A stretch of 64,000 nt of DNA, taken from Aurelia coerulea. Lineage: Eukaryota > Cnidaria > Scyphozoa > Semaeostomeae > Ulmaridae. The position numbers were made by a program, and so were the translations under genes. The stretch spans positions 15,834,001 to 15,898,000 of the forward strand of contig CM076954.1 in the NCBI GenBank assembly GCA_039566865.1, in the 5' to 3' direction. Of the stretch, positions 18,137 through 29,200 are shown piece after piece. The notes under the pieces are model-generated. The model had not been told where the DNA came from. It worked only from the letters and a program-made list of their open reading frames with translations, and did not search any database. The first letter of the stretch is position 1; each line of letters starts with the position of its first letter.

Positions 18137-18480
18137 GAGTGTCCCAAAAAACTGTATACAGATTTGGTTGACTCCAGCGATGTGAATTTAGCTTAGATCA
18201 ATGGCTAATCACTCTCAAAATATTCCTCGATAGTTAACTTGAACGTAGATACCTGGTTTGTTGGTATTGGTGCTTGGAGAGTAGAAATATCAATCTTGAA
18301 AGCTCAAATTTGCGTCCACTTGCAAACAAGAGCTTTGGCCTTTTGGTACAATCACTCTTCTGGTTTATGATATGGAAATTTGATGACGTCACAAACTCAA
18401 ATGAGTTAGACTACAAACTATGCGGTAATTTCGAAAAATATTCAACATTTCTGAACGGTAGAATTATAGGTAAGTAGCTA
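18137..18480. mobile_element. Partial MITE of the TACCGAGTGTCCCAAAA family
   Basis: It begins TACCGAGTGTCCCAAAAAAC and carries GATTTGGTTGACTCCAG, ATATTCCTCGATAGTTAAC and GAAAGCTCAAATTTGCGTC. These blocks recur in order at 38358-39675 and partly near 30690-30790. The right end is not present; an AGGTGGGTGTAAAA-type repeat follows at about 18390-18535. Confidence 0.55.
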
Positions 18481-18649
18481 AAGTTTCTTTCGAGCCATTC
18501 AACTGAAAGAAATAGGTCAAAGAATTTTACACCCACCATTTTATGCCGATTCAAAGATTTGGAACCTATGCTGTTTTTTGGTCATATCGATCTCGCGTCA
18601 TATTATTCAAAACGGCTGACTACTTTATCGTCTGATTCTACGTCTAATT

Positions 18650-20106
18650 GCAAAATCTGTCGTGAGAATATAGAATGAACTGAAAACTGAATGCAAAATG
18701 CTCTCGAAACAACTTCGGTAGCTTTAACCCACTTCGCACATTAAGACAAAGAAATGGCGGCACAACAGGAGTATCCTGACAAGTTGATAGCGCATCTACG
18801 CTCATTTGAGGATGGAAATGGTGCAGGGAAGAGTGTGCCAAAACTTGTTCAGAGCTGGAAATTTATTAGGACTGAAGACACAAGCAAAGCTGAAAGTGCA
18901 TGTCCATGTGGAAGAGTTGGCATACGCTATCTTATGTTCATCGAACACAAAGTTACAGGACAAGAAACCCATGTTGGTAGTGATTGCATAAAGATATTTG
19001 AGGAAAAGTTGCAAAAAGTTATGCAAGTGGCTGACAGGCTACTTAGAACTGGCCTAAAGGGCACTTTCAAAGGAGTCACTAAAGGGGTTAAAAATCCAAA
19101 GCTTCGGTTTCAAATAAATGCGCAGCATGGTCTTGTTAAAGAAATCGACAACTTCAGCTTGTATTTTGACAGGGAGAAGATTCCCGTTTTCCAGAATACG
19201 CGTTCCCAAGACGAGCACTGGGAATGTGCAATCTTTCCAAGTAATTTTCCAGATGTGTCTAGCAGCTCCTACGCAGAAGAAGCACGGTTAGTCAACGGCA
19301 ACAGCTATCACTTGAATTTAAGTTTGGAGCGTTGGGCAGGAGGAGCAGGAAATGGTGAAGGATTTAGTCTTTACATCACAACCATTGAAAAGGCATGAAC
19401 ATGCATTGAGATCAAGATTGCTGTGCTCTGAAGAAAACTGTATTCATGACAAGTAACTTTTATCAAAAAAATGTTAGCAGAAAACGAAACTCTCAGTTGA
19501 TAAAAACTTTAGAAACTCCATTGTACCACTGTTTTCTGGTTTAAAAAGTATTACTCTCTGGATTTCTTGTAATAGGTCTGCCGTGGGTGGAGCTGTGCTA
19601 CTCGTCCAGTCGGCATAATGACGAAGCAGCATTGAAAAAATGACGCCATCTTGTTTTAGGTGTAAATCTGTAGAATCTCTCTAAAGGCTCTGGTAGGATT
19701 GCAAAAAAGTTGCAAAAGATCGCTCGTATAAATCTCCATCGCGATAGGGAGAAAACAAAAGTATGTAGCTAGCACAGGGAGAAATTTGCCTTTGCGATGA
19801 TGATTTTGCAAAAGGTACCACAAACTACATCCAACAACTGTAACTTGCCCATGGTTGAGTATTTAAAGTCAATCAACCTTCTCCACGGTCACCTTTGTAT
19901 TCATCAAAGGACTTTTTCAAATTTTTATCAGGTTTCATTCAGCTTCCCAGTTTTTAAACAGATATAGTCTAACATGTATTTTTACAGGAAACTGCTTTTA
20001 AGGAACTCAATTTTCAAATCGCTAAAAAATTAAGAAACGCCAGTACTGGGAAAAAATAATTCAAGCAACATTGGTCAGAAAGATCCTCAGCAAATTTTCA
20101 TTTGAT
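18650..20106 (+). repeat. Tandem segmental duplication, unit A
   Basis: This unit matches 21280-23030 in gene order and sequence: a shared upstream block (TAACCCACTTCGCA), the CPCG-protein gene, then AACTCTCAGTTGATAAAAA, TGACGCCATCTTGTTTTAGG, TAAATCTCCATCGCGATAGG and AGAAACGCCAG. The units are about 2.6 kb apart. Confidence 0.85.
18754..19398 (+). CDS. Unrecognised protein with CPCG...H...H...C motif, paralogue A
   Basis: A single-exon frame of 214 residues starting at the ATG in AAAGAAATGGCGG. I do not recognise the family. Residues 50-80 hold C50-x-C52-G...H65...H73...GSDC78, which looks like a compact metal site of the CxCG type. Residues 82-148 are basic and helical-looking (EEKLQKVMQVADRLLRTG), and 149-214 vary between the paralogues before a conserved GEGFSLYI end. 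No signal peptide or membrane segment, so probably cytosolic or nuclear. The copy at 21375-22031 is about three-quarters identical overall but identical over 82-148. Lack of introns and tandem copying suggest a lineage-specific family or a captured element gene; function is not assignable. Confidence 0.75.
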   Translation: MAAQQEYPDKLIAHLRSFEDGNGAGKSVPKLVQSWKFIRTEDTSKAESACPCGRVGIRYLMFIEHKVTGQETHVGSDCIKIFEEKLQKVMQVADRLLRTGLKGTFKGVTKGVKNPKLRFQINAQHGLVKEIDNFSLYFDREKIPVFQNTRSQDEHWECAIFPSNFPDVSSSSYAEEARLVNGNSYHLNLSLERWAGGAGNGEGFSLYITTIEKA

Positions 20107-20107
20107 G

Positions 20108-20600
20108 TCACTCGATTTTTCGATGTTTCTTAATCTGAAGAAAGCCTTTGATACTGTACACTCTTTTTTTTTATAAGAATATTCAGGCTCAGAATCATCC
20201 AAATTTTAAGAATATTATAAGAATATTGCTCAGCCTCAGCTCGTATATTTGTGTCTCATTTTCAGCAGTTCCTGTTTTGCGATGCTCACAACAGTTTTCT
20301 TATTGTTACAATTGCTTAAATTTGTAAACAAATAAATTTCGTTCGACCATTTCTTCATAATGATATGACACTTCTTTGAACTATGTTCCCCTGAAACCAT
20401 ATCAGATTTGAAAAAACATAGTCACTATGAAAAAAATTAGAATACTTTAAGAATATGTGAAGGCTCAAAACGAAAAATTTCTCAAGAATATTGAGGCTGG
20501 AAAAAATTTATAGTATTCTTAAACAAAAAAAAAGAGTGTAGATCACGAAATGATGATCAAGACATTTAGCGCCATTGATGATCGATTAGTCTTAAATGTT
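20108..20600 (+). pseudogene. LINE reverse transcriptase relic split by a MITE
   Basis: 20123-20159 reads MFLNLKKAFDTV and, after the 20157-20540 insertion is skipped, the frame resumes DHEMMIKTF. This is the A-motif region of non-LTR reverse transcriptases (compare FLDLKKAFDTVDH in the LINE at 46582-48303). Only about 40 codons survive. The original reading frame is preserved across the insertion site once one TA is removed. Confidence 0.75.
20157..20540. mobile_element. TA-flanked MITE inserted in the RT relic, ends TACACTCTTTTTTTT
   Basis: TACACTCTTTTTTTTTATAAG at the left matches AAAAAAAAAGAGTGTA at the right. The interior repeats TAAGAATAT and GGCTCAG in both senses. The gap it makes in a recognisable protein motif fixes both borders and the TA duplication. 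Confidence 0.88.
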
Positions 20601-21279
20601 CAGGGAGGTGGTTTTCGGACACCAAATTAATCAGTTGTTTGGCAGAATGACTAAAGTTCAGATTTGAAATGTGGTTTGCATTTTCATATTTATTTCATAA
20701 GTGTATGTACGTAGATCAATCGAAACTTGTAATGAGATTAATGAGATCAAGAAAATATTTTTCTCATGCATCTCCCAGTTTATAGATTGGTTTGCGCGAA
20801 CTGAGAGCTCTCCAGAATATCATTATGAGAACTGGCAGTCGAACAATTGCTTTAAAATTCAAGAATCGGAAAACAAGACAAGAAACATGAGTCAGAAGAG
20901 TACCAAGATGGAATACTTGCCATGCATGCATGGACAAATCAATTTCTTGGCGCATTTTGCATTGTGAACCTACTGTCCGAAAACCACCGCCACTGTCCGA
21001 AAACCACCACCAAGGTCAGTCTCAAAAACATCGTTGCAAAGAAAAGCAGGCAAAGTCATAAACAAAAACAAGTTGGGAAAATATGCCCAAATACCTGTCC
21101 ATTCATCTGGTAATTTTAGTTTTAGTCTGTGATTAATTTTCTTTTGAAAATAGTTAGTTTTCCTGAAGCGTCCGATTACCACCACCGGTACCTTATACAC
21201 TTCATACAGCCCTTGCTTGAACATCTCAATTTTTATCGAACGAGGAAGTGACGATAGTGCAAATTTGCGTCTTCCAAGA

Positions 21280-23030
21280 AACCTCTCTGAACACAATAGA
21301 ATAAAACTAACCGCATAATTTTCGCGAATCAGCTTTTGCAATTCTAACCCACTTCGCAGACTGCAAATTAAAAAATGGCGTCTCAACAACGACCCAAGAG
21401 TAAGACAAAGTATCCTGACAAGTTGATGCAGCATTTACGCTCATTTGAGCATGCAAATGGAACAGGCAAGAGTGTCCTAGAACTTGTTCAGAGCTGGAAG
21501 TTTATCAGGAGTGAAGACACAGGAGAAGCTGAAAGTGAATGTCCATGTGGAAAAGTTGGCATACGATATCTGATGTTCATCGAACATGAGGTTTCACACC
21601 AAGAAACCCATGTAGGCAGTGAATGCATAAAGATATTTGAGGAGAAGTTGCAAAAAGTTATGCAAGTGGCTGACAGGCTACTTAGAACTGGCCTAAAGGG
21701 CACTTTCAAAGGAGTCACTAAAGGGGTTAAGAATCCAAAGCTTCGGTTTCAAATAAATGCGCAGCATGGTCTTGTTAAAGAAATCGACAACTTCAGCTTG
21801 TATTTTGACAGGGAGAAGATTCCCGTTTTCCAGAATGAGTATTCCAAAAACAAGCATTGGGAATGTACGATTTTTCCAGGTAATTTCCCAGATGTGTCCA
21901 GCAGTTCATATGCAAAAGAAGCAGAGTTAGTCGACGGCAACAGTTACGAAATGAAGTTAAGTTTGAAGCGTTGGGCAGCAAGGGACGGTGAAGGATTCAG
22001 TCTTTACATCATAACATTGGACAGAAAATAGATTGCATCGAGACCATGACTGATATGCCCTAAAAACTGCATGTTATACGCGTAACGTTAATCATAAAAT
22101 TCTTAGAAGGAAACGAAACTCTCAGTTGATAAAAAATTCCGAAGCACCATTGCCTTGTGTTTCCAATTTTTGTCCCTGGAGGTCTTTCAACAGGTCTCGT
22201 GGTTTTTCAAGCTTGTTCGCAGAGTCCTCTTCAATGTTTACACCGGGCATAGTTACTACTTAATGTGCGAGACTCAAGACATGGTCTGCCGGGTGCTTAA
22301 GCACCCCTCAAAAATCCAAAGATATGTAGCTGATTTAGTACCACTAAGTACCACTATATAAACACGTAAAGTGATAAGGCAGCCCTTGTACTGCCCCCCC
22401 CCCCCCCACCACATATCATTGAAGACTCAGCGGCTCCGAACCAGTTTTATGAAAGTTGTAAAACAACACAACAGCAACATAATCTCAACATCGCAGGATT
22501 TGCTATACATTCTGTGAGCGGCATGATGACGACGCAGCATTGTAAAAATGACGCTATCTTGTTTTAGGTGTAAATCCGTATAATCTCTCTATAGGCTCTG
22601 GTAGGATTGCAAAAAAGTTGCAAAATATCGCTCGTATAAATCTCCATCGCGATAGGGAGAAAACAAACAGTATGTAGCGAGAACAAAGAGAAACTTGCCT
22701 TTGCGATGATGATTTTGCAAACGGCGCCACAAACAACATCCAACAACTGTAATTTGCTCATGGTCGAGTCTTTAAAGTCAATTATCCTTCTCCACGGTCA
22801 CCTTTGTATTCACCAGGGTTTTTTCAAATTTTGATCAGATTTCAATCAGCTTCCCAGCTTTTAAACAGATATACATGTAGGTATTTTATTTTTACAGTGA
22901 AACTGCTTTTAAGGAACTCAACTGTCAGATCGCTAAAAATTTAAGAAACGCACCAGCTGGTGAAACATTATTCAAGAAACTATTACTTTGCTGAAAAAAT
23001 CCTCATCGTATTTTTCCTTTGCTTTCACTT
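21280..23030 (+). repeat. Tandem segmental duplication, unit B
   Basis: Partner of 18650-20106. It carries the second CPCG-protein gene and the same downstream blocks. It is about 300 bp longer, mostly because of extra sequence at 22150-22510, including a C-run near 22396-22409. Confidence 0.85.
21375..22031 (+). CDS. Unrecognised protein with CPCG...H...H...C motif, paralogue B
   Basis: A single-exon frame of 218 residues. Cys/His positions C56-x-C58, H71, H79 and C84 match paralogue A. It differs mainly in the N-terminal 20 residues (a longer basic start) and in the segment after residue 155. The 207 bp at 21630-21836 differ from paralogue A at only about two bases, while flanking coding sequence is much more diverged. 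Both copies remain open, so both are probably expressed and under constraint. Metal binding is inferred from the Cys/His pattern only. Confidence 0.75.
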   Translation: MASQQRPKSKTKYPDKLMQHLRSFEHANGTGKSVLELVQSWKFIRSEDTGEAESECPCGKVGIRYLMFIEHEVSHQETHVGSECIKIFEEKLQKVMQVADRLLRTGLKGTFKGVTKGVKNPKLRFQINAQHGLVKEIDNFSLYFDREKIPVFQNEYSKNKHWECTIFPGNFPDVSSSSYAKEAELVDGNSYEMKLSLKRWAARDGEGFSLYIITLDRK

Positions 23031-23231
23031 GCTTCTTGTACCATTTCAATCGGATGGTACTCGAGTGACGTCTTCACATTGGAAAGGTGTAAGAAAATTT
23101 CGTTTTTAAACGTTCACGAGGGCAAAGTGAGTAAACGTGAAGACTGTCATGGAACACCTAAGAAACTCTAAATCTGAGAACTCTAAATCTGACATTTTCA
23201 AGAAATTTTCAGTACTGGCTCAAATTGTTCA

Positions 23232-23237
23232 TTTATT
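23232..23237 (-). terminator. Poly(A) signal AATAAA close to the stop of the minus-strand exon run
   Basis: AATAAA on the minus strand begins 19 bases after the TGA at 23256-23258. The context and spacing support this as the 3' end of the transcript that includes exons 23256-30548, and imply a very short 3' UTR. Confidence 0.55.
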
Positions 23238-23255
23238 GCAAAAAATATGTGAATT

Positions 23256-26200
23256 TCAAAAAATTGAATGAAATATTCTGGGTTCACCAACTGTCACATC
23301 TGCAAACAATTGACCGGCATTGCCTCCAAAATATGAATGGGAAAATTGGAGTAAGGCGTCCCTTCAGGTTCCACTTTAACCAATGATTCTTGCATTTATG
23401 AAATCACGATGTGGATTCAAAAAGAAATGATAAAGGATTATCATACTTGTTTGCAGTCCTGGATACACCGGAATATTGTTTCTCCTTCTGTCATAAATTT
23501 CTTTATATTTCTTCCAATAAGCCAACCAAAGTTCTTTATTTGTCATGGGCTTTGCATGGGCTTTGCCCACGAGCAATGTGGCTTGCTTATGAAGTTCAGT
23601 ATTGACTTGAACGCCATGCTGTAGTTGTGAGGCTCTGCCAAATTGATATTCCAGTGGTCTATCAGTGTCTAAGTTGATAAATAAGGGTATAACGTCAGTG
23701 ATATTAGAACAAAACAAGGACTCGTGTAATAAGTCTGGCATTAGTTTAGGGTAAGTAAAATGGGTTAGGAGTTCCAGTTAGTAAGGAAGGGTTCGGGGTT
23801 AGCTAGGGCCAGTTTAGCAGATGTTTCCAAAAGGGAGATAAAGTAGCTCAAAATCTCTCAATCGGCGTAAAAGTTGGGTGTAAACATTCTACACGTTTTT
23901 TCTTTTATAAGAAACTTGGATAAGCCCATAGTACTAAAAGCTTCTTAATTTCACGTGAAAATTTCAGCTTTTTAGTCCTAAAAGTTTCTTAATCTGTTTC
24001 TTATTTTTTGGATGCATGTATTTTCTACCACTGCCACGAAATCGTTTTTTGACAGAGAGCACAATTTTTAGCAAGAATGAGAGTTCTATTTGACTCAAAA
24101 CAAAAATTTATCATGAATATTACCAAAAAATAAAGGCTCAACGGCAATTTTCCCATGATTTCCTTGTATTTGGCTTTAAAAGTTTCTTAGCAATTCTCAA
24201 GCATAGTACTAGAGTTTCTTAGAATTTTCGCCATCCTAGTACTAGTTTCTTATAAACCAGTTTCCTATATAAAAAACGTGTATTATCTATTTCTTTAAAA
24301 TGAATGGCTCCAAAGAAAATTTACCTATTTGCTACAATTCTACGGTTGGACTTTTCAGAAATCTTGAATATTCTTCGAAATTACGGCGAGTCCTTTTCGT
24401 TCAACTCACCAGGGGACGTGAAGTCATCTGATTTCTAATTAGTAGACCAGAAAAGTGACAGACTTTTGATTGATACCGTATTGTAGACATTCATAAAGAA
24501 AGTTTTCCTTGGAAATTATTGTGCTTTTCTCGAAAAGTTGAGAAGTTACGATGGTTTTAAGCATTTTCAAAATTGTCCTTAAGTTCTTAAAAAGATGAAA
24601 CACACTCAAATTTTGAAATATTGAAGACTTCAGAAAAGTCCAACGGTAGAATAATAGCGAAGTAGCTGAAGATTCTTTGAAACATTCAATTAAAAGAAAT
24701 AGATGATAGAAGTTGACACCAGATTTAGAACCAATGCCATGATAAACAAGGGTGATATTGGAGCGAAAACAAGGACACATGTAATAAGTTTAGCGTCAGT
24801 TAGGTTTAGTAAAATCGTTTAATTGTGATTCAATAGCAATAAGCTATTTAACAAACACCCATCCTACAAACTTGCGAATTATTCCCTTCTCCAACCGATC
24901 TAAGTTCCATTTCATCTCAATTTAAATAAACAGCTTAGTCCTACAAACTTGCTAAATATTCCCTGTTCCAACCGATCTTAGTTCCATTTTCTATCAATTC
25001 AAACAAACAGCTTAGTCCTACAAACTTGCTAAATATTCCCTGTTCCAACCGATCTTAGTTCCATTTTCTTAGTTCCATTTTCTTAGTTCCATTTTCTTAG
25101 TTTCATTAAACAGCTTACCTTTAATGCGATTGACATTACTTGCGTCAGTAGTTGAGGATGCACCTTTGTTACTAGTTTTGACCGCATTCGAGACAGACAC
25201 AGGAACGCCAGTCTTTTTGTATATTCCTAAAATGGAAAACGATTTCTACTCAAGATTCTGAAAACATGAAATGAACATCATTAATGGAGCTAATGACTAT
25301 TAGACTTATGACTTTTCGTCCCTTGTTTCCCTGCGTTCTTTGATTTGCTGATATCACTTGGTCAATAGGGAATAGGGACTCATACCATTACTCTTAAACA
25401 GTGGGCCCCCTTTAGGCCCGCGTAGAGTGGTTCCGTATTCACCAATCAAATTGCTAGAATTTAGTTTTCAACCATTAACGAGGCGCTATTTAGACAGTTG
25501 TTGTATCAACCATACACAAACAAAAAAACATGCATACAAAAACGGTTGATAAGGCCTAGAGTTCTCGTAGCTGGGATGCATCTATTTTGTTTCTACAGAG
25601 GAAGATTACAGCTTGAATGGTACCGGGTGTGCCAAAATAAACTATGCACGTTTGGTAGGCTGATTACAAGTTCGTAGTTGCTTCTATTGATATACTGACA
25701 GACGCTACAACTACGACGCATGGACTTTCACATTTAAAATTGGGATGAAATTGTTTTCCTCAATTCATCTCCGATAAAGAAACCATAGCAATACTGTACG
25801 AAAAGCCGAGTGCTCCAGGCAATGGCGTATGGGCTAAAGTTGTTGGCTCAAGTCTAAGATGATAAAACGCCTCAAAATTCAAGTTTTCAGTAACGTTAGC
25901 AATGAGCAAAAGCCGCAAGTATCCAGATGAATGTTTCCTCAATCCAAGAATCAACAAATCTTTCACTTTCAACCAGAATTTCCTCATTTTGAAGTCCACA
26001 TAGCTTCCTTCCGTGAGCTTCAACACAGCAAAAAAAAAATTTCCAACTGTCGAAGGTTGCCATGACTACGAATCAACCTCGTTTCAATGCGAATAGAAAA
26101 ATCGGCGCCCTCTTTGTTTCTTTTCGTCCAAATTTTTTATTTGAAAGCTCATAAGTCCCAGTTTGAGCAAACAAATATGTTGTTGTTGTTATTGTCATTG

Positions 26201-29200
26201 TTGTTGTTCTTGCGATAACTGGGATAAGATAGTCTAATGGCCTAAGATACTCTCTCATCATCATTTGACTGCGTAGTTAACTCATTCCGCTGTTAAGATA
26301 TAATGACAACTTACTCAAGCTCTTCTTTTTCGTTTCCTAATCTTGCAATTACTGTCTGAATCGCATTTTCCAAGCCAGCACAATCAGCATCACAGCTCGA
26401 GAGTCCTTCTACCCGACATTTTTCCACTAGCGCGTTTCGCCAGTTGCTTGCGGAAGAGCGAAATTCATTCAAGATGGCGGTCGTTGAATAGGCTTAGAAA
26501 ATAAAATCCAGACAGTAACGTAATTGCAAGATTAGAAAAAGACAAAAAAGAACTCTAGTAAGTTCCCATTATATATTAATTGCAAATTCAAATAATTATG
26601 TCTCCCATTGCTCATGGTATAACTTTCATTTTCAAACTTCAATGTATTTTTCATAATTTCAATGGCAGCTGAGTGACTTCTCGCAAATCATATACCTGCT
26701 TTGGTGTAATCTTCAAATGGTGCAGTCACTTTTGTCAAGTTTGCCTTGGACTGGATGAAATTTCTTCGCGAAGGAGGTTTCACTGGAGCTGCCTTTGCTT
26801 TTCCTTAAAAAAACAATTAAAAATTAATGTTCACGTTGAATGAAGCTATCGTCCTCACAGGCACAATGTCGTGACACTGATTGGATGAATAAGACAATAA
26901 TAAAGAATAGAATTAGGCAGGCTTCAGAAATTTCGCAGTACACTGACATTCACGAAGGTGATAACGGCCTGGCTCCCTTTATTCTCAAACGAAGTATGAC
27001 CCAAGAGCATAAAGACTTGGTAATTATTCAGAGGCCAGGTCTCTTGTTAGTGATTTCAACATCACAACCAGCCAATCACAGTCAGGACAGTTTGCCTTTA
27101 AATTAGATGAACGGAGATATAACGGTTTAGTTTTGAAATAAACAAAAGAAGGCCACGAGCCACGTATTTTTCTATTGTTCGATCATCCATGGAGAACGAC
27201 AAATAGAACAGGCTGCGTCTACATTAACCAGACTCTCTTGATAACCGAAATTGTAGCTTCACTTTCTTTGAAAACTTTGATGCTGTATCTAAAAATGCTG
27301 AGAAAATACTACCGGGTGAGGTAAAAGTAATACGCCTGGCATTTGAAAAAAGATGCTTCCTGAATATCAAAGCAATGGTATTGGAAACTGTCCTTTTTCG
27401 TTTCCTGTATGTTAAATCAGATTCAGTACTTTACTTGGCTTTAATCGGCCATTTTTACCCATGAATATGGGAAATGCTCTTTGGATGGCCTCTTTCAAAA
27501 ACCAGCGAAAACGAGTGAAAACGACGGGAAAAATGTTCATCATTTTCCTTCCTGACAATAATGACACTTATATGTATTATCATACATATGTGCCCTTAGA
27601 AAAAGGGAATCTGAATCCCCTGGAATAAGTTTTCATATAAGGAGACTTTTTCATCCTCTCAAGAGGAAAGCAGGTGCTAAAGCGTGTTCAGGTCATTGCT
27701 GTAAGGTAAGCTAAATTTGTTCATGATTTTAGTATGTTTTAAAAGTTTCTCGAAGAGATTTTCTAGAGAAAATCCCTTGTAAATCTGAACGAAGAGAAGA
27801 GACGGATTTTAGCCAGAAAAATTTCTAGAAATAATTGAACATGTTCGCTTTTGGCCATTCAATCAGATATTGCAAAATAAAATTGCTACCGGGTGTCCCA
27901 AAAAAAGTACTCCTGTTTAATAAATCACCAAAAATTGATTATCAAATTTTTGATGAAATTTTCTTTTTGAAGTGATTTGTCAAAGACCCAAAAATATTCA
28001 CAGATGATAAAGTGTTTCCTTTTGATACAGCAAGGTAGGAAATTTACACGTTGAAAAACCTTGTTTTCAGCTATAGTTTTTTTTAGCAAAATACTCAATC
28101 TTGCCTAGGAGTCAAAATTTTCAGATTTTTTATCATCATTGAAGTCTCCAATGATAATGCGCATTATTTCTGTCATTTATGACCATACTAGAACTTTTAC
28201 ACACAAAAAGAAATTGATTTGGCAATCATCAGTGCTTTTTGGAGTATGATTCAAAACCAGGTAGCCCTAAAAAGAGCTAAATTTGCTCATTTTTAAACCA
28301 CTTTCAAGATCAGAAATGTATTGGAAAATAATTTGGTCTTTGATCTACTTAACAAAAAAAGAAAATTGAAGATCGGCCGTATAATCAAATTTTTGTGATT
28401 TTTCAAACGGGAGTACTTTTTTTGGGACACCCGGTATGATATTACGGAGCTGTAGAGTTTCAAAAAGGCGGGCGTTTTTCTTACTCAGCCGGTAGAAAGA
28501 GCAGAAATATGAAAGATGACTTACCTCCTCCTAATAATTCAAGAACACTCCTTAATGTCACTTCGTCGCTTACTTCGTTTGCAGATTTTGAATCAAGAGA
28601 TGAAAGCTTCGAATTTTTAACGGTAAATGAATCATTCGTCTTCTTGCTCATTGAAGCATTCAATGGATGATTAATTGTGTTCTTTTTCAAACTTGTAACT
28701 GCAAAAGAATGAAAATATTAGTTGTAAATTTCAAGAAGGACTGGGAAGGCACATAAAACCCCAACCGATTATGATAAAAGACTTTGCAAATTCTATCGGG
28801 ATGAAGTCAAAAATGACGTTCATTGTGTTCTTGAAAGCAAATCATTTGCCTCCGATGGGATTACTTCCTTCGCACCGATAAGAGACCACTCATTGTTCAT
28901 GCCTCAGGTTGGCACAGAAGAGATTTAAAAACATCGAGAATTTCCTTACTTATCCAACCTTTGAACAAATCCAAAATGATTACGCAGCCTAAATCATGGT
29001 TAAAAAACATTGAGGTGCATGTTTTCACTTTTAGCAATTTGCAATTTGTAATCTAATATGTCCAATTTTTACTTCAGTGTTGATCACTTTAATGTTCTGT
29101 GTTCACAGTAAGATCTTTTGATATGAAATCAACAAACAAATTTGCCTAATAACTTCAAGTAAATGCCAGTTTCCATCCACTTGCAGCTCGCCTATACCTA

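Noticed and set aside
25620..25720. Full MITE beginning TACCGGGTGTGCCAAAATAA
   Set aside because: Only the left tip is present; the sequence diverges from the 16590 and 45211 copies after about 45 bases. The lone tips at 1764, 7287 and 51595 were likewise not called as elements.
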